DNA from: Legionella feeleii
Lineage (GTDB): Bacteria > Pseudomonadota > Gammaproteobacteria > Legionellales > Legionellaceae
Length of the DNA: 64,000 bases
Assembly (NCBI RefSeq): GCF_001467625.1
Contig: NZ_LNYB01000085.1
Location: forward strand, 382,651 to 446,650
Direction: 5' to 3'
The notes under the pieces are model-generated. The model worked only from the letters and a program-made list of their open reading frames with translations. It ran no database searches and was not told the origin of the DNA. Positions 1 through 9,649 of the stretch are shown here, piece after piece. A program made the position numbers and the translations under genes. Positions within the stretch are counted from its first letter, which is position 1; every line of letters begins with the position of its first letter.

Positions 1-491
1 CTCACGGCCAGGTTTTGCGTTTTAATGACATCCACATTACCAGAACTCTGCAATGCGCTCTTAAATTTAACCCAACCACTTTCAGTATAACAAGCTTGTA
101 ATTTTTCCAATTGGGTATCGATGGATGCAAAATTAAAATCAAACGATTGCCTAACAGCTTGCTGGGCCCAATTGATGACAAACTCTAAAGAAATACTTGA
201 AATTTCAACTGGGATTCTATAATCACAATTAATAGTATCTGCTTGCTGATGTTGTTCAGGGAATAAGCGTTGCGTATTTTGCTCTTCTTGCGGCTGCGGC
301 AAAGCAAAGGAATGGGCCTCCTGTACTGCACCATTTTCTTGTTTTGGCGGCGTTAATCCTGACTGCAAGGATTGTTTTATGACAGAACCCCTACCTATCA
401 ATATGGCTGTAGAAGGATCGGGATATTGCATAGCCTGCGCTTCAATACAGATTAAGTTAACGAGTGCACCATAAAGAATATTTTTTTTCAT
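1..491 (-). CDS. IcmL/DotI-like exported protein (3' end cut by the window edge)
   Basis: The reading frame opens at an ATG at 491 and runs off the left edge after 163 codons without a stop. The first 20 residues look like a signal peptide (MKKNILYGAL..., ending AQA). A Pro/Gln-rich linker follows to about residue 88. From about residue 103 come features of the DotI/IcmL/TraM family: NWAQQAV, then SFDFNF, then YTESGW and SGNVDVI. IcmL itself is an inner-membrane protein of the Dot/Icm type IVB secretion system; Legionella also encode short exported IcmL-like paralogs, and the signal peptide fits that group better. A second paralog lies at 29646. The family call is by motif; the function of the exported forms is not known to me. 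Confidence 0.72.
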   Translation of the reverse strand, partial: MKKNILYGALVNLICIEAQAMQYPDPSTAILIGRGSVIKQSLQSGLTPPKQENGAVQEAHSFALPQPQEEQNTQRLFPEQHQQADTINCDYRIPVEISSISLEFVINWAQQAVRQSFDFNFASIDTQLEKLQACYTESGWVKFKSALQSSGNVDVIKTQNLAV

Positions 492-928
492 GGAACAATT
501 TTATTAATAAGTATCTGACCATTCTGTGATAATCACGGGTTTTCGTCTATAGACTTAGAACCATAGCCAATGGCATAGCGCAAGATTTAAAAAATAATCA
601 TTTAAATTCACATGGTTATGATTAAGTATTTTTTTAGTACGCTGCCAGAAAAAGGCCACCTGTTTTGGCATTCTGGATATTTTAAATGCTTATTAGAAAT
701 AAAAATTGCTTTTATTGAACCGATGAAACAATGGGGGGGAAAAATCGGAAATCCATTGCGCTTCTTTCGAAATTTGCTGCCATCAGAGAATTGCCAGGAG
801 AACGGCGCGCAGAACCTCTATGTACATGTCAGTACATGAGGATTCGGGCACCGTATCGACCAAGCTATTCTAAGGGACAATAGCGTTTCAACCCTCCGCA
901 CAGCCTGGTCACAGAGGGTAACTCCGGC
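492..928. other. Intergenic stretch with two inverted repeats, no convincing gene
   Basis: No supported gene lies here. A 75-codon frame at 612-839 has no ribosome-binding site and no recognisable composition. An inverted repeat at 815-841 pairs CCTC-ATGTAC with GTACAT-GAGG around a six-base loop. A second at about 883-914 pairs ACCCTC with GAGGGT just downstream of hslU and could help end hslU transcription, although neither is followed by a T run. Confidence 0.4.
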
Positions 929-2263
929 TTATAAAATATAGCGAGCCAAATCTTCATCAGCCACCAATTTGCCTAAATGTTTCTCCACATAGGCAGCATC
1001 AACATGGACAGATTCACCCCCTTTATCCGTTGCCTCAAAAGAAACAACCTCCAATAAACGCTCCATAACGGTATACAATCGACGAGCCCCAATGTTTTCG
1101 GTGCGTTCATTGACTCGCCAGGCTACCTCCGCAATACGACGTATACCGGTTTCATCAAAGCTTAATTGCAAGCCTTCAGTCGCCATGAGTGCAGCGTATT
1201 GCTCTGTCAATGAAGCACTAGGTTCCGTGAGGATACGAACAAAATCATCGACACTTAATGCAGCTAATTCTACCCGAATTGGTAAGCGCCCCTGCAATTC
1301 AGCGATTAAATCAGAAGGTTTCGCCACATGAAAAGCGCCTGAGGCAATAAATAAAATATGATCTGACTTTACCATACCGTATTTAGTCGATACTGTGCAG
1401 CCCTCTACCAACGGTAATAAATCACGCTGCACACCCTCACGCGATACATCACCACCACCCTGCTCAGCTCGTTTAGCAACTTTATCCAATTCATCAATAA
1501 AGACAATGCCATGTTGCTCAACATTTTCAATAGCACGCGTTTTAATATCTTCTTCATTGATTAATTTAGCCGCTTCTTCCTCACGCAAGATCTTCATTGC
1601 TTTGGCAATTGTTAATTTACGTGTTTTTGTACGGCCTGTGCCCACCTGCTGAAACATTGCCTGTAACTGGCTGGTCATTTCTTCCATACCAGGTGGTGCC
1701 ATGATTTCTACGCCAACGGGTGTTGCTGATAACTCGATTTCAATTTCATTGTCATCAAGTGCTCCTTCACGTAATTGCTTACGGAAAACCTGGCGAGTTG
1801 ATGATTCATTTTCACTGGTAATTACAGCCCCTCTAGCCGGAGGCAATAAAACATTCAAGATGCGCTCTTCGGCAGCATCCTCAGCAAGATTCTCCACTTT
1901 CTTCATGGCCGATTCGCGCTCTTGTTTGATAGCAATATCCGTCAAATCACGAAGGATAGAATCAACATCTCGTCCGACATAACCAACTTCGGTAAATTTA
2001 GTCGCCTCTACTTTAATGAAAGGCGCCTGGGCTAATTTTGCCAGGCGTCTGGCAATTTCTGTTTTACCAACACCTGTTGGCCCAATCATCAAAATATTCT
2101 TGGGCATTATTTCGTTACGTAACACAGGATCTTTGATTTGCATGCGTCGCCAACGGTTACGTAGAGCAATCGCTACAGCGCGTTTCGCTTCATCCTGACC
2201 AATAATGTGCTTGTCTAATTCTTGCACTATCTCACGGGGAGTCATTATCATTGTATTATTCAC
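929..2263 (-). CDS. hslU: ATP-dependent protease ATPase subunit HslU (ClpY)
   Basis: This is the AAA+ unfoldase that feeds substrates to the HslV peptidase in the cytoplasm. Walker A is at residues 61-68 (GPTGVGKT), Walker B is in VFIDELDKV, and the protein ends in RYIL, the C-terminal tail that docks into HslV. The length of 444 residues matches the family (443 in E. coli). The chosen start is a GTG whose first base is the last base of the hslV stop codon (TAGTG), which implies translational coupling. In-frame ATGs four and six codons further in (2251 and 2245) are alternatives without better ribosome-binding sites. It forms an operon with hslV. Confidence 0.96.
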   Translation of the reverse strand: MNNTMIMTPREIVQELDKHIIGQDEAKRAVAIALRNRWRRMQIKDPVLRNEIMPKNILMIGPTGVGKTEIARRLAKLAQAPFIKVEATKFTEVGYVGRDVDSILRDLTDIAIKQERESAMKKVENLAEDAAEERILNVLLPPARGAVITSENESSTRQVFRKQLREGALDDNEIEIELSATPVGVEIMAPPGMEEMTSQLQAMFQQVGTGRTKTRKLTIAKAMKILREEEAAKLINEEDIKTRAIENVEQHGIVFIDELDKVAKRAEQGGGDVSREGVQRDLLPLVEGCTVSTKYGMVKSDHILFIASGAFHVAKPSDLIAELQGRLPIRVELAALSVDDFVRILTEPSASLTEQYAALMATEGLQLSFDETGIRRIAEVAWRVNERTENIGARRLYTVMERLLEVVSFEATDKGGESVHVDAAYVEKHLGKLVADEDLARYIL

Positions 2264-2805
2264 TAGTCACTATCCAATTCTTCAATGGTTAAATTGTGGT
2301 TGGTGTATATGCATATATCACCAGCAATTGATAAACTTTTACGGACAATCTCTGACGCTGACAATTTAGTATTTTCCAACAGTGCTCGAGCCGCCGCCTG
2401 GGCAAATGGGCCACCAGAACCAATAGCAATCAATCCTTCCTCTGGCTCAATGACATCACCATTTCCGGTAATAATTAAAGAGGCTTTACTGTCTGCTACT
2501 GCTAACAATGCCTCCAAACGACGTAAGATTTTGTCTGTTCGCCAATCTTTGGCAAGCTCAACAGCAGCACGTACCAAATGTCCCTGGTGCATCTCCAGTT
2601 TGCGCTCGAAACGCTCAAAAAGGGTGAACGCGTCAGCAGTCCCACCAGCAAAACCGGCAATTACTTTATCTTTATAAAGTCGTCTGACTTTGCGGGCATT
2701 GCCTTTCATCACGGTGTTCCCCATAGTGACTTGGCCATCACCCCCGATAACCACTTTACTGCCCCGTCTGACAGACAGGACGGTTGTACCACGATATTGT
2801 TCCAA
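2263..2805 (-). CDS. hslV: ATP-dependent protease peptidase subunit HslV (ClpQ)
   Basis: This is the proteasome-like threonine peptidase of the HslUV complex. The N-terminus reads MEQYRG then TTVLSVRR, so the mature enzyme should begin at Thr7 after removal of a six-residue propeptide; that Thr is the catalytic nucleophile. Conserved blocks include [19 protein letters not shown], the [16 protein letters not shown] segment and GDICIYTN. The 180-residue length is normal. The gene is first in hslVU, and the upstream DNA carries a possible heat-shock promoter. Confidence 0.96.
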   Translation of the reverse strand: MEQYRGTTVLSVRRGSKVVIGGDGQVTMGNTVMKGNARKVRRLYKDKVIAGFAGGTADAFTLFERFERKLEMHQGHLVRAAVELAKDWRTDKILRRLEALLAVADSKASLIITGNGDVIEPEEGLIAIGSGGPFAQAAARALLENTKLSASEIVRKSLSIAGDICIYTNHNLTIEELDSD

Positions 2806-2838
2806 GATACATCCTCATTACAGGTCGAAAAACCTAAA

Positions 2839-2863
2839 ATGGGGATGCAAAAAAAAAAATCAA
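2839..2863 (-). promoter_or_regulatory. Possible sigma-32 (heat-shock) promoter of hslVU
   Basis: On the minus strand CCCCAT (2844-2839, followed by TTTA) matches the heat-shock -10 core. TTGATTT (2863-2857) lies 12 bases upstream as a weak -35. The spacer is short for sigma-32 (13-15 is usual) and runs through a T tract. The call rests mainly on the -10 and on hslVU being heat-shock genes in relatives. Confidence 0.4.
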
Positions 2864-2915
2864 TAGAGGGTGTGAATTATTTTTCTCTTTCTTTAGGCAT
2901 AACAGATGAGAATAT

Positions 2916-3350
2916 TTAGCTGGCGGGACAACATTTCCTGCAAAGACCTTTCAATTCAATAGCATCCTGACCTAAATGGAAATGGTTCTCCGCAGATAAT
3001 TTTTGTACCAGGGCACGTAGCGTTTTATCGTACACCTCATGAACCTGATGGCAATCATGACACACCATTAATACCTCGGTAGGTAGCTGTTTTTCAGGCT
3101 GATGGCAAAGTGTATACGATTGGATAGATTCAATTTTATGTACTACACCCGATTCAACAAAATAATCAAGTACACGATACACTGCGGGAGGCTTGGAGCT
3201 TTGCTTGCTTTGTAATAATTTATCGAGAATTTCATACGCTTTTAATGGCTTTTCTGCACTCCATAAAAGGAACAAAACACTCTTGCGTAAAGAAGTGAAT
3301 TTCAATTCAATCGCGGTACAATAATCTAGAAAGGGGACTGGATAACTCAT
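2916..3350 (-). CDS. zur: Zinc-uptake regulator Zur (Fur family)
   Basis: A 144-residue Fur-family repressor. The winged-helix half contains KAYEILDKL and KPPAVYRVLDYFVESGVVHKI, very close to the Zur form of this motif. The C-terminal half has a structural zinc site with Cys97-x2-Cys100 (CHDCHQVHEV) and Cys137-x2-Cys140 (CRKC). Cys82-His83 correspond to a regulatory metal site. It would repress zinc-uptake genes when zinc is plentiful. It lies 41 bp downstream of deoB on the same strand and may be read with it, although no shared function is obvious. Confidence 0.85.
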   Translation of the reverse strand: MSYPVPFLDYCTAIELKFTSLRKSVLFLLWSAEKPLKAYEILDKLLQSKQSSKPPAVYRVLDYFVESGVVHKIESIQSYTLCHQPEKQLPTEVLMVCHDCHQVHEVYDKTLRALVQKLSAENHFHLGQDAIELKGLCRKCCPAS

Positions 3351-3391
3351 GTCTTTTGCTTCTTTAGCCCCTCAATTATAAAGTTAACTCA

Positions 3392-4624
3392 CTATTCTAG
3401 GCCGTTCATAAAAGATACGCCATGCATTAAGGGCTCAATTTGCAAATATTCCGCGATGCTTTGGCCAATATCCGCAAAACTATCGCGACGTCCGATAAAA
3501 CAACTACCTAATTTTGGGCCAAAAGCCAAAACGGGGATATGTTCCCTTGTATGATCTGAGCCCGGAAACGTAGGATCACAACCATGGTCGGCAGCTATGA
3601 CAACCACATCACGAGGTTCCAATTGTTCTATCAGCTCTGGTAAACGCTGATCAAATTGTTCTAGCGCATGAGCATACCCGCTCACATCGCGCCGATGACC
3701 ATAAGAAGAGTCAAAATCAACAAAATTGGTAAAGACCAAGCTACCCGCTGGCGCTGTTTTCATTGCCGCTAAAGTAGCATCAAATAAGGCTTGATTACCA
3801 TCTGCTTTAATTGTCTGCGTCAACCCCTGATGAGCAAAGATATCGGCAATTTTACCAATAGCAATGACTTCTCGCCCTGCCTTTTTTAAAGCATCTAAAA
3901 GTGTCGGTGCAGGCGGCAAAGTTGCATAATCACGGCGATTACCCGTACGGGAAAATCCACCAGGTCTACCAATAAAAGGCCGGGCAATAACCCGTCCTAT
4001 CTGATAATCATCGACTAGTTGACGCGCAATTTCACATACTTCATATAAACGCGCCAAACCAAAACTTTCTTCATGGGCCGCAATTTGAAACACACTATCA
4101 GCCGACGTGTAAACGATTGGTTTACCGGTCTTAATATGCTCTTCACCCAGCTCATCAATAATTGTGGTGCCCGAAGCATGTTTCTGCCCCAATACACCAG
4201 GTAAACCTGCTTTTTTTATCAATTCATTAATTAGTTTTTGCGGAAAACAGGGCTGTTCAGCGGGAAAATAACCCCACTCAAAGGTCACTGGCACTCCAGC
4301 CAACTCCCAATGGCCACTTGGTGTGTCCTTGCCCAGGCTTTGCTCCACAGCATAACCGTAATATCCCTTTGGAGTAGCAAGCGTTGATAAATCTAGTAAA
4401 GGAAGACCTGAACTGGCTACAGTTGCATGATACAAACCCAGGCTTGCTAAATTAGGGAGATGTAATGGCCCCTGACGCACTCCGTCTTTATTAGCAAGTC
4501 CTTCACTGCAAGTCTGATAAATGTGAGCAAAGGTATTAGCTCCCTCATCACCATAACGGTGCGCATCAAGACTTGCGCCAATTCCCAAGGAATCCATTAA
4601 TAAAATACAAACACGCCCAAGCAT
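3392..4624 (-). CDS. deoB: Phosphopentomutase DeoB
   Basis: It interconverts (deoxy)ribose 1-phosphate and 5-phosphate, letting pentose from nucleosides enter central metabolism. It belongs to the alkaline-phosphatase superfamily: a metal-binding Asp in LLMDSLGIG near the N-terminus, and further ligands in [18 protein letters not shown] near the C-terminus. At 410 residues it is the usual DeoB length. The ATG lies two bases after the upstream transporter's stop, with AGAGG ahead of it, so it is the last gene of a tdk-transporter-transporter-deoB group. Confidence 0.95.
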   Translation of the reverse strand: MLGRVCILLMDSLGIGASLDAHRYGDEGANTFAHIYQTCSEGLANKDGVRQGPLHLPNLASLGLYHATVASSGLPLLDLSTLATPKGYYGYAVEQSLGKDTPSGHWELAGVPVTFEWGYFPAEQPCFPQKLINELIKKAGLPGVLGQKHASGTTIIDELGEEHIKTGKPIVYTSADSVFQIAAHEESFGLARLYEVCEIARQLVDDYQIGRVIARPFIGRPGGFSRTGNRRDYATLPPAPTLLDALKKAGREVIAIGKIADIFAHQGLTQTIKADGNQALFDATLAAMKTAPAGSLVFTNFVDFDSSYGHRRDVSGYAHALEQFDQRLPELIEQLEPRDVVVIAADHGCDPTFPGSDHTREHIPVLAFGPKLGSCFIGRRDSFADIGQSIAEYLQIEPLMHGVSFMNGLE

Positions 4625-4626
4625 CC

Positions 4627-5907
4627 TTATACCTCTTTTTGTCGACAGTGGGTTTCTTTTAAACCAAATAAGACAAACAGAGCCAGAATTAAGCCTAGCG
4701 GTAAAATCATTGCAGCATATTGGTAATCGCCCAATGAATACACAGGAACACCATCCAGCATTTTCATCTCGCCATGATGCATCAATAAAATACTAAATAA
4801 ATTCTGATAAATGATATAACCGCCTTGAGTCAATATGGAAACCACACTGACTGCCGTGGCAGTTATTAATGGAGAACTGCTTTCAGCAACCAGTGCATAA
4901 CTTATTACCTGGGCAGCTGTAAAAAAACCCAAGAGAAAAAATAACACTTTCATGACAGGTAAAGAAACAGGCACAAACAATACTACAAGCATGGTTACCA
5001 AAGAGGCCCATACGCCAACCTTCATTGGTAATACACGTAAACCCAGTTTATCTGAACACCAGCCAATTAATGGCCCACCAATAATTGCCCCAAGAAATAA
5101 CATGGAATTAACCACTGCCGCATCTTCTTTGGTGACGCCCATTCTCTGGACTAGATAGAGTGAACCCATCATAGCACCAAACACAGCAATAGCCATGTTC
5201 ATAAGGCTAGTATAGAGTGCAGCCCTTAAGGTTTGTGGATTAAGATAAGCTTTTTTAGCCGTAACAAGCAAACTGACTTTTTGCCCCGCTTTGTGGCCTG
5301 GATCCTGCGCTTTGTCAATAATTGCAAACGACATGAAAACCAACATGGCCGTACCAAGCCAGCCTACTTGTATCAAAGCATCCCGCCAACCAATCTGGGC
5401 GACTAATTTGGTCAAAGGATATTGCGCCAACATACCACCGGTCATTGCCATGGTGACAATTACACCGGCAACCATTGCCATACGTTGGGGTGGAAACCAG
5501 CGGGAAGCCAAACGAACTGGCCCCAGAAAACAAAATGCGCTGCCAATACCAGTAACAAAACGACAAAACAACGCCAAATAAAAGGAATGTGCATGAGCAA
5601 GGATGAAGGTGCTTAACACACAAAGCAGCATTGCCACCAGAATAGTTTTTTTAGTTGAAAATCGATCGAGGACAATACCTGCTACAAACAGGAAGAGAAC
5701 ATTTGAAAGATAGTATATGCTTGATAAATAAGCCATCTTATCGGCTTGCACATGAAAATCGTACATAATATTATCAGCAATAGATGCAAACATATTGCCT
5801 TGAATAAATTCGTAAAAGAAAAACAGTGATGCACTAAAACAAACTAACCATGGTAAGAAAGTTGATGCCAATCTCTCACTTCCTTTGAATTCTTCCACCA
5901 TCTGCAT
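4627..5907 (-). CDS. MFS transporter of the Legionella Pht type, probable nucleoside importer (second of a pair)
   Basis: A 426-residue major facilitator protein with about 12 hydrophobic segments. The loop 2-3 signature reads VLDRFSTKK and WFPPQRMA follows segment 4. It is a close paralog of the gene immediately upstream (same length, same GxxLDRFST and SRWFPP/SNWFPP signatures, nine-base spacing). In L. pneumophila a tandem pair, phtC-phtD, is reported to support thymidine and pyrimidine nucleoside salvage. The setting here between tdk and deoB fits that locus, and this gene would be the phtD position. Substrate is inferred from family and context. Confidence 0.85.
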   Translation of the reverse strand: MQMVEEFKGSERLASTFLPWLVCFSASLFFFYEFIQGNMFASIADNIMYDFHVQADKMAYLSSIYYLSNVLFLFVAGIVLDRFSTKKTILVAMLLCVLSTFILAHAHSFYLALFCRFVTGIGSAFCFLGPVRLASRWFPPQRMAMVAGVIVTMAMTGGMLAQYPLTKLVAQIGWRDALIQVGWLGTAMLVFMSFAIIDKAQDPGHKAGQKVSLLVTAKKAYLNPQTLRAALYTSLMNMAIAVFGAMMGSLYLVQRMGVTKEDAAVVNSMLFLGAIIGGPLIGWCSDKLGLRVLPMKVGVWASLVTMLVVLFVPVSLPVMKVLFFLLGFFTAAQVISYALVAESSSPLITATAVSVVSILTQGGYIIYQNLFSILLMHHGEMKMLDGVPVYSLGDYQYAAMILPLGLILALFVLFGLKETHCRQKEV

Positions 5908-5916
5908 AAAAACTCC

Positions 5917-7197
5917 TCAATCCAAACGTTTGCAGTAAGTCTCACGAGTCATCAAAACCGCCAGTAAAGCTGCTACAGCGGTTAGAGGAAATATCCACAT
6001 CGCATATTGAAAGTCAGCTACTGTATATTGTTGTGCTGAAGCAATAGCATGGTGTTGCATTAATACACCAAATATTACTTGCCCCACACCGCCTCCGCCC
6101 ATGATAAGAACTGAAGCGATACCAGTTGCCGTACCTGTATTTTTGGTTGAATTACTTTCAGCAATTAGGGGATAACTAATCACTTGAGTGCTTGTGAATA
6201 AACCCAACATGAAAAACAGGATACTTAATTGGAGCTGCGATAAAGCAAGATCCATAAATAAAGGCAGTACAGCTAATAAGGTTGCCAGGGCACCAATGAT
6301 CATTAAGGGTTTGCGACGTCCCTGGCTATCCGAAAGCCAGCCCACCAAGGGGCACCCAAGAATGCTCCCCATAAAGATGAGGCTAACAACATTAGAGGCA
6401 TCCATTTCAGATAAATGGTGCACAACTTGCAAATAACTAGCTCCCCACAAAGCACAAAGCACCATGATAGGTAAATTCAAAAAAGAGGTATAAAAACCAG
6501 CAAGCCAGTTTTGGCGATTAGCCAGCGACTGCAGAAAACCCGGAAGAAGGGCTGCTTGCTCTGACGTATGACGCATTGAGACGATATAGGGCTTATCTTC
6601 AACTATTTTATAAATCCACAGCAACAAAATCACGCCTACTGCCCCGTCAATCAACAAAGAATTTCTCCACCCATAGTACTCATTAAGATGAGCAAAAGGA
6701 GTATGTGCCATCATCCCACCCAAAAAGGCCATTGTTACTAAGGAACCGATAACCAAGGCTTGACGGCGTGGTGGAAACCAATTCGAGACTAATACCACAC
6801 AGGATAAAAAACAGAATGCATTACCAATCCCTGATAAAAAATGAAAAAAACAAGCTAAAGCAAAGGAGTGAGTCAGTGCAAATCCGAACGTACCAATCAC
6901 ACAAATGAACATGGCACTAAGAATTACCTGGCGGGTAGAAAAACGATCCAGAATGATGCCTGCGGGTAACAGAAATAAAATATCTGCCCACAAATAAGTA
7001 CTCGACATCCAGCTAAGCTGAGCAGCATTTAAGTGAAAATCATCGCGTAAGGGTTGGTTAATTACATCAAAGATATTAAGTTGAAAAAATTCGTAAAAGA
7101 AAAATAATCCTGCTGACAGGCAGACCATCCAAGCCATTAAGTCACCACGAGGCAAAGTTACGCCCGAATCCACTGCGACTGAATCAGACAAGATCAC
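5917..7197 (-). CDS. MFS transporter of the Legionella Pht type, probable nucleoside importer (first of a pair)
   Basis: A 426-residue major facilitator protein, 12 predicted membrane segments, with ILDRFSTRQ in loop 2-3 and NWFPPRRQA after segment 4. It begins 44 bp downstream of tdk and is followed after nine bases by its paralog. By position it corresponds to phtC of the L. pneumophila phtC-phtD pair. With tdk it would import thymidine and trap it as dTMP. The near-duplicate arrangement suggests a tandem duplication followed by divergence. Confidence 0.85.
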   Translation of the reverse strand: MILSDSVAVDSGVTLPRGDLMAWMVCLSAGLFFFYEFFQLNIFDVINQPLRDDFHLNAAQLSWMSSTYLWADILFLLPAGIILDRFSTRQVILSAMFICVIGTFGFALTHSFALACFFHFLSGIGNAFCFLSCVVLVSNWFPPRRQALVIGSLVTMAFLGGMMAHTPFAHLNEYYGWRNSLLIDGAVGVILLLWIYKIVEDKPYIVSMRHTSEQAALLPGFLQSLANRQNWLAGFYTSFLNLPIMVLCALWGASYLQVVHHLSEMDASNVVSLIFMGSILGCPLVGWLSDSQGRRKPLMIIGALATLLAVLPLFMDLALSQLQLSILFFMLGLFTSTQVISYPLIAESNSTKNTGTATGIASVLIMGGGGVGQVIFGVLMQHHAIASAQQYTVADFQYAMWIFPLTAVAALLAVLMTRETYCKRLD

Positions 7198-7241
7198 TCC
7201 TTAGCAAGGGTTGCAAAATTTGCGGCGAATTGTATCAAAAA

Positions 7242-7871
7242 TCACATTGGATTGGTATCTTTATTGAACAATTTTTTCTTGCCAGGCAATACACCGACTT
7301 CCCCAGTTTTAAAATGCCGCCGGCAAGTAGAAACATAAAGTCCATCTCCGCCAATAACTACCTGCTCCCCCTCTGAAATCACTTCACCTGCTTCACCAAG
7401 ACGCAAATTCATGATTGCCTTACGCCCGCAATGACAAATTGTTTTAAGCTCGATTAATTCATCGGCCCAGGCAAGTAAATATTGGCTCCCCTCAAATAAC
7501 TCCCCTCTGAAATCAGTTCGTAAACCATAGGCTAAAACTGGAATCTGTAATTGATCAGTAATTTCTGTTAGCTGACTAACCTGCTTACGGGTTAGAAATT
7601 GCGCTTCATCAATCAGTACACAAGCATAGCGTTGCCCTTGTTGCAGGCGAGAACTGACTTGTTTATACAAATCATCTTCATTGTCAAAAATTAAGGCTTG
7701 CTCTGCTAAACCAATTCGGGAATGAATAACTCCTTGCTGATATCGAGTATCAATAGCCGGTGTATATAGTAAGGTTTGCATGCCACGCTCACGATAATTA
7801 TGGCTGGATTGCAGTAAAACCGTGCTTTTACCTGCATTCATAGCCGCAAAATAGAAATAAAGCTTTGCCAT
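7242..7871 (-). CDS. tdk: Thymidine kinase
   Basis: It phosphorylates thymidine to dTMP with ATP in the pyrimidine salvage pathway. The P-loop is in AAMNAGKST (residues 9-17), the Walker B/DEAQ motif is in [10 protein letters not shown], the lasso region includes [15 protein letters not shown], and a zinc site is formed by CHCGRKA and a later CRRH. The 209-residue length is typical of type II thymidine kinases. It leads the transporter/deoB group, so import, phosphorylation and pentose recovery lie in one transcription direction. Confidence 0.95.
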   Translation of the reverse strand: MAKLYFYFAAMNAGKSTVLLQSSHNYRERGMQTLLYTPAIDTRYQQGVIHSRIGLAEQALIFDNEDDLYKQVSSRLQQGQRYACVLIDEAQFLTRKQVSQLTEITDQLQIPVLAYGLRTDFRGELFEGSQYLLAWADELIELKTICHCGRKAIMNLRLGEAGEVISEGEQVVIGGDGLYVSTCRRHFKTGEVGVLPGKKKLFNKDTNPM

Positions 7872-7935
7872 AAAAACGATAACCTAATTAAAAGTTCACG
7901 TACTCTACTATGGATTAGCTAAAGAAAATAGAATC

Positions 7936-8295
7936 GGGACTTACGAAAAACGTCGAGGTCGAGGCAAAATTGATTTTAATGAGGGAGTTTAGCCTCACTA
8001 AATGACCCAATTAAAAGCAAATTTAACGAAGAGATCGGCGTTTGCGTAGTATCAGGACTTACGAAAAACGTCGCGGCTGAGGCAAAATTGGATTTTAATG
8101 AGCGAGTTTAGCCTCACTAAATGACCCAATTAAAAGCAAATTTTAACGAAGAGATCGGCGTTTGCGTAGTATCAGGACTTACGAAAAACGTCGAGGTTGA
8201 GGCAAAATTGGATTTTAATGAGGGAGTTTAGCCTACCTAAATGACCGAATTGAAATCAAATTTTAACGAAGAGATCGACGTTTTTCGTAAGTCCT
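7936..8295. repeat. Three tandem copies of a ~120 bp palindromic intergenic element
   Basis: Units begin with GGACTTACG at 7937, 8055 and 8175 (periods of 118 and 120 bp). Each unit carries AAAACGTCG near its left end and AACGAAGAGATC towards its right end. The third unit ends at 8295 with the exact reverse complement of its start (CGACGTTTTTCGTAAGTCCT), so its termini form a 20-base inverted repeat. The inner halves also pair imperfectly (AAAATTGGATTTTAAT against the complement of ATTGAAATCAAATTTT). In units 1 and 2 the right arm has decayed to GGCGTTTGCGTAGTATC. It looks like a non-coding MITE-like element amplified head to tail. Confidence 0.85.
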
Positions 8296-8358
8296 TTGCA
8301 AATTAGATCGACTGAGCCTATATTAGCAGCGACTCAAGCTCATGCTAAGGATAATTCT

Positions 8359-9405
8359 ATGATTCCAGTACAAGGATATGCTGCCCCAAAGGCAAAAGCG
8401 CCTCTTGCTCCTTACTCTTTTAAACGCAGAGATGTAGGCGAGCATGATGTTTTGATTGATATCCGTTATTGTGGTATTTGCCATTCCGATATTCACCAGG
8501 CACGCGATGAATGGGGTGGAGCGCTTTTTCCTATGGTACCTGGCCATGAAATTGTTGGTGTCGTCAGTAAAATTGGCGGGAAAGTAAAAAAATTTAAAGA
8601 GGGAGACCCCGTTGGAGTTGGCTGTTTCGTAGACTCCTGCCGACGTTGTGAAAGCTGCCGGGAAGGGTTAGAACAATATTGTTATGAGGGGATGACCACC
8701 ACCTATAACGGTATGGAACGTAGTGGTAAGCAACTCACCCAGGGCGGGTATTCAACCAAGATTGTGGTGAACGAAAATTATGTCCTTCATATTCCCGACA
8801 ATTTGCCTCTCGATGCAACAGCACCTCTTTTGTGCGCCGGGATTACTCTCTACTCGCCATTAAAACATTGGAAAGCCGGCCCAGGAAAAAAAGTGGCTAT
8901 TGTTGGTTTGGGTGGTTTGGGGCATATGGGTGTCAAGCTTGCCCATGCGTTAGGAGCAGAGGTCACTGTGCTCAGTCATTCATCTGCCAAAGAAGCTGAC
9001 AGCAAGCGCCTGGGTGCTGATTATTTTTATGCAACCTCAATGGCGTCGACTTTCGTCAAATTAAGCGCCAGTTTTGATCTTATTATATGTACTGTTTCGA
9101 CAGGCATTGATTGGAATCAATACTTAAGATTACTTAAACGCGAAGGAACCATGGTCGTCTTGGGAGTTCCTGAAAAAAATGTTCCGGTTGGTGCATTTTC
9201 GCTGGTTAGCGGGCGTCGCAGCCTTGCCGGTTCCTTGATTGGCGGGATTAAAGAAACCCAGGAAATGCTTGATTTCTGTGGTAAGCATAACATCACATCG
9301 GAGATTGAGTTAATTTCCATTCAACAAGTCAATGAAGCCTATGAACGCGTTTTAAAAAGCGATGTCCGCTATCGTTTTGTCATTGACCTAGCCTCGTTGA
9401 AATAA
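8359..9405 (+). CDS. Zinc-dependent NAD(P) alcohol/aldehyde dehydrogenase, YahK/cinnamyl-alcohol type
   Basis: A medium-chain dehydrogenase/reductase of 348 residues. Catalytic zinc ligands are in YCGICHSD and GHEIVG, the structural zinc site is the four-Cys cluster CRRCESC...YC, and the nucleotide-binding loop is GLGGLGHMG. The order and wording match broad-specificity aldehyde reductases such as E. coli YahK, including GTYxS/TTYNG and RGDVKYRFVI-like endings. An ATG at 8359 with AAGGA eight bases ahead is preferred over a TTG at 8296 inside the upstream repeat. It probably reduces aldehydes using NADPH; the natural substrate is unknown. Confidence 0.9.
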   Translation: MIPVQGYAAPKAKAPLAPYSFKRRDVGEHDVLIDIRYCGICHSDIHQARDEWGGALFPMVPGHEIVGVVSKIGGKVKKFKEGDPVGVGCFVDSCRRCESCREGLEQYCYEGMTTTYNGMERSGKQLTQGGYSTKIVVNENYVLHIPDNLPLDATAPLLCAGITLYSPLKHWKAGPGKKVAIVGLGGLGHMGVKLAHALGAEVTVLSHSSAKEADSKRLGADYFYATSMASTFVKLSASFDLIICTVSTGIDWNQYLRLLKREGTMVVLGVPEKNVPVGAFSLVSGRRSLAGSLIGGIKETQEMLDFCGKHNITSEIELISIQQVNEAYERVLKSDVRYRFVIDLASLK

Positions 9406-9411
9406 ATAGTG

Positions 9412-9430
9412 AGCCCGGCTATCGGGCTCA
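9412..9430 (+). terminator. Stem-loop after the alcohol dehydrogenase gene
   Basis: GAGCCCG and CGGGCTC pair around a five-base loop seven bases after the stop codon. The stem is GC-rich and well placed, but an A run rather than a T run follows on the plus strand, so it may be an RNA-end stabiliser or act poorly as a terminator. Confidence 0.5.
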
Positions 9431-9649
9431 TCAAAAAACTGCCCTCAGTTCAAGTGGACTTCACCAATCAATATGCCTATAATTTGGGCAATTATTAATT
9501 GTTGTAGCGCTGTAAATTGTGAGAGTTTTATTTATTAACTTGTCTGACCCCGGGACATTAGGGAAAAAATCGGGTGAAGCTTTAAAAAAAAACATAAACC
9601 CTCTTTCTTTGCCAAAGATAAAAGTAGCAAAGTAACCGTATTAAACCTG

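Noticed and set aside
612..839. 75-codon plus-strand frame upstream of hslU
   Set aside because: No ribosome-binding site, no domain, and it overlaps an inverted repeat; most likely chance.
7936..8295. CRISPR array
   Set aside because: The repeat units are directly adjacent with no unique spacers, and each is itself palindromic over its full length.
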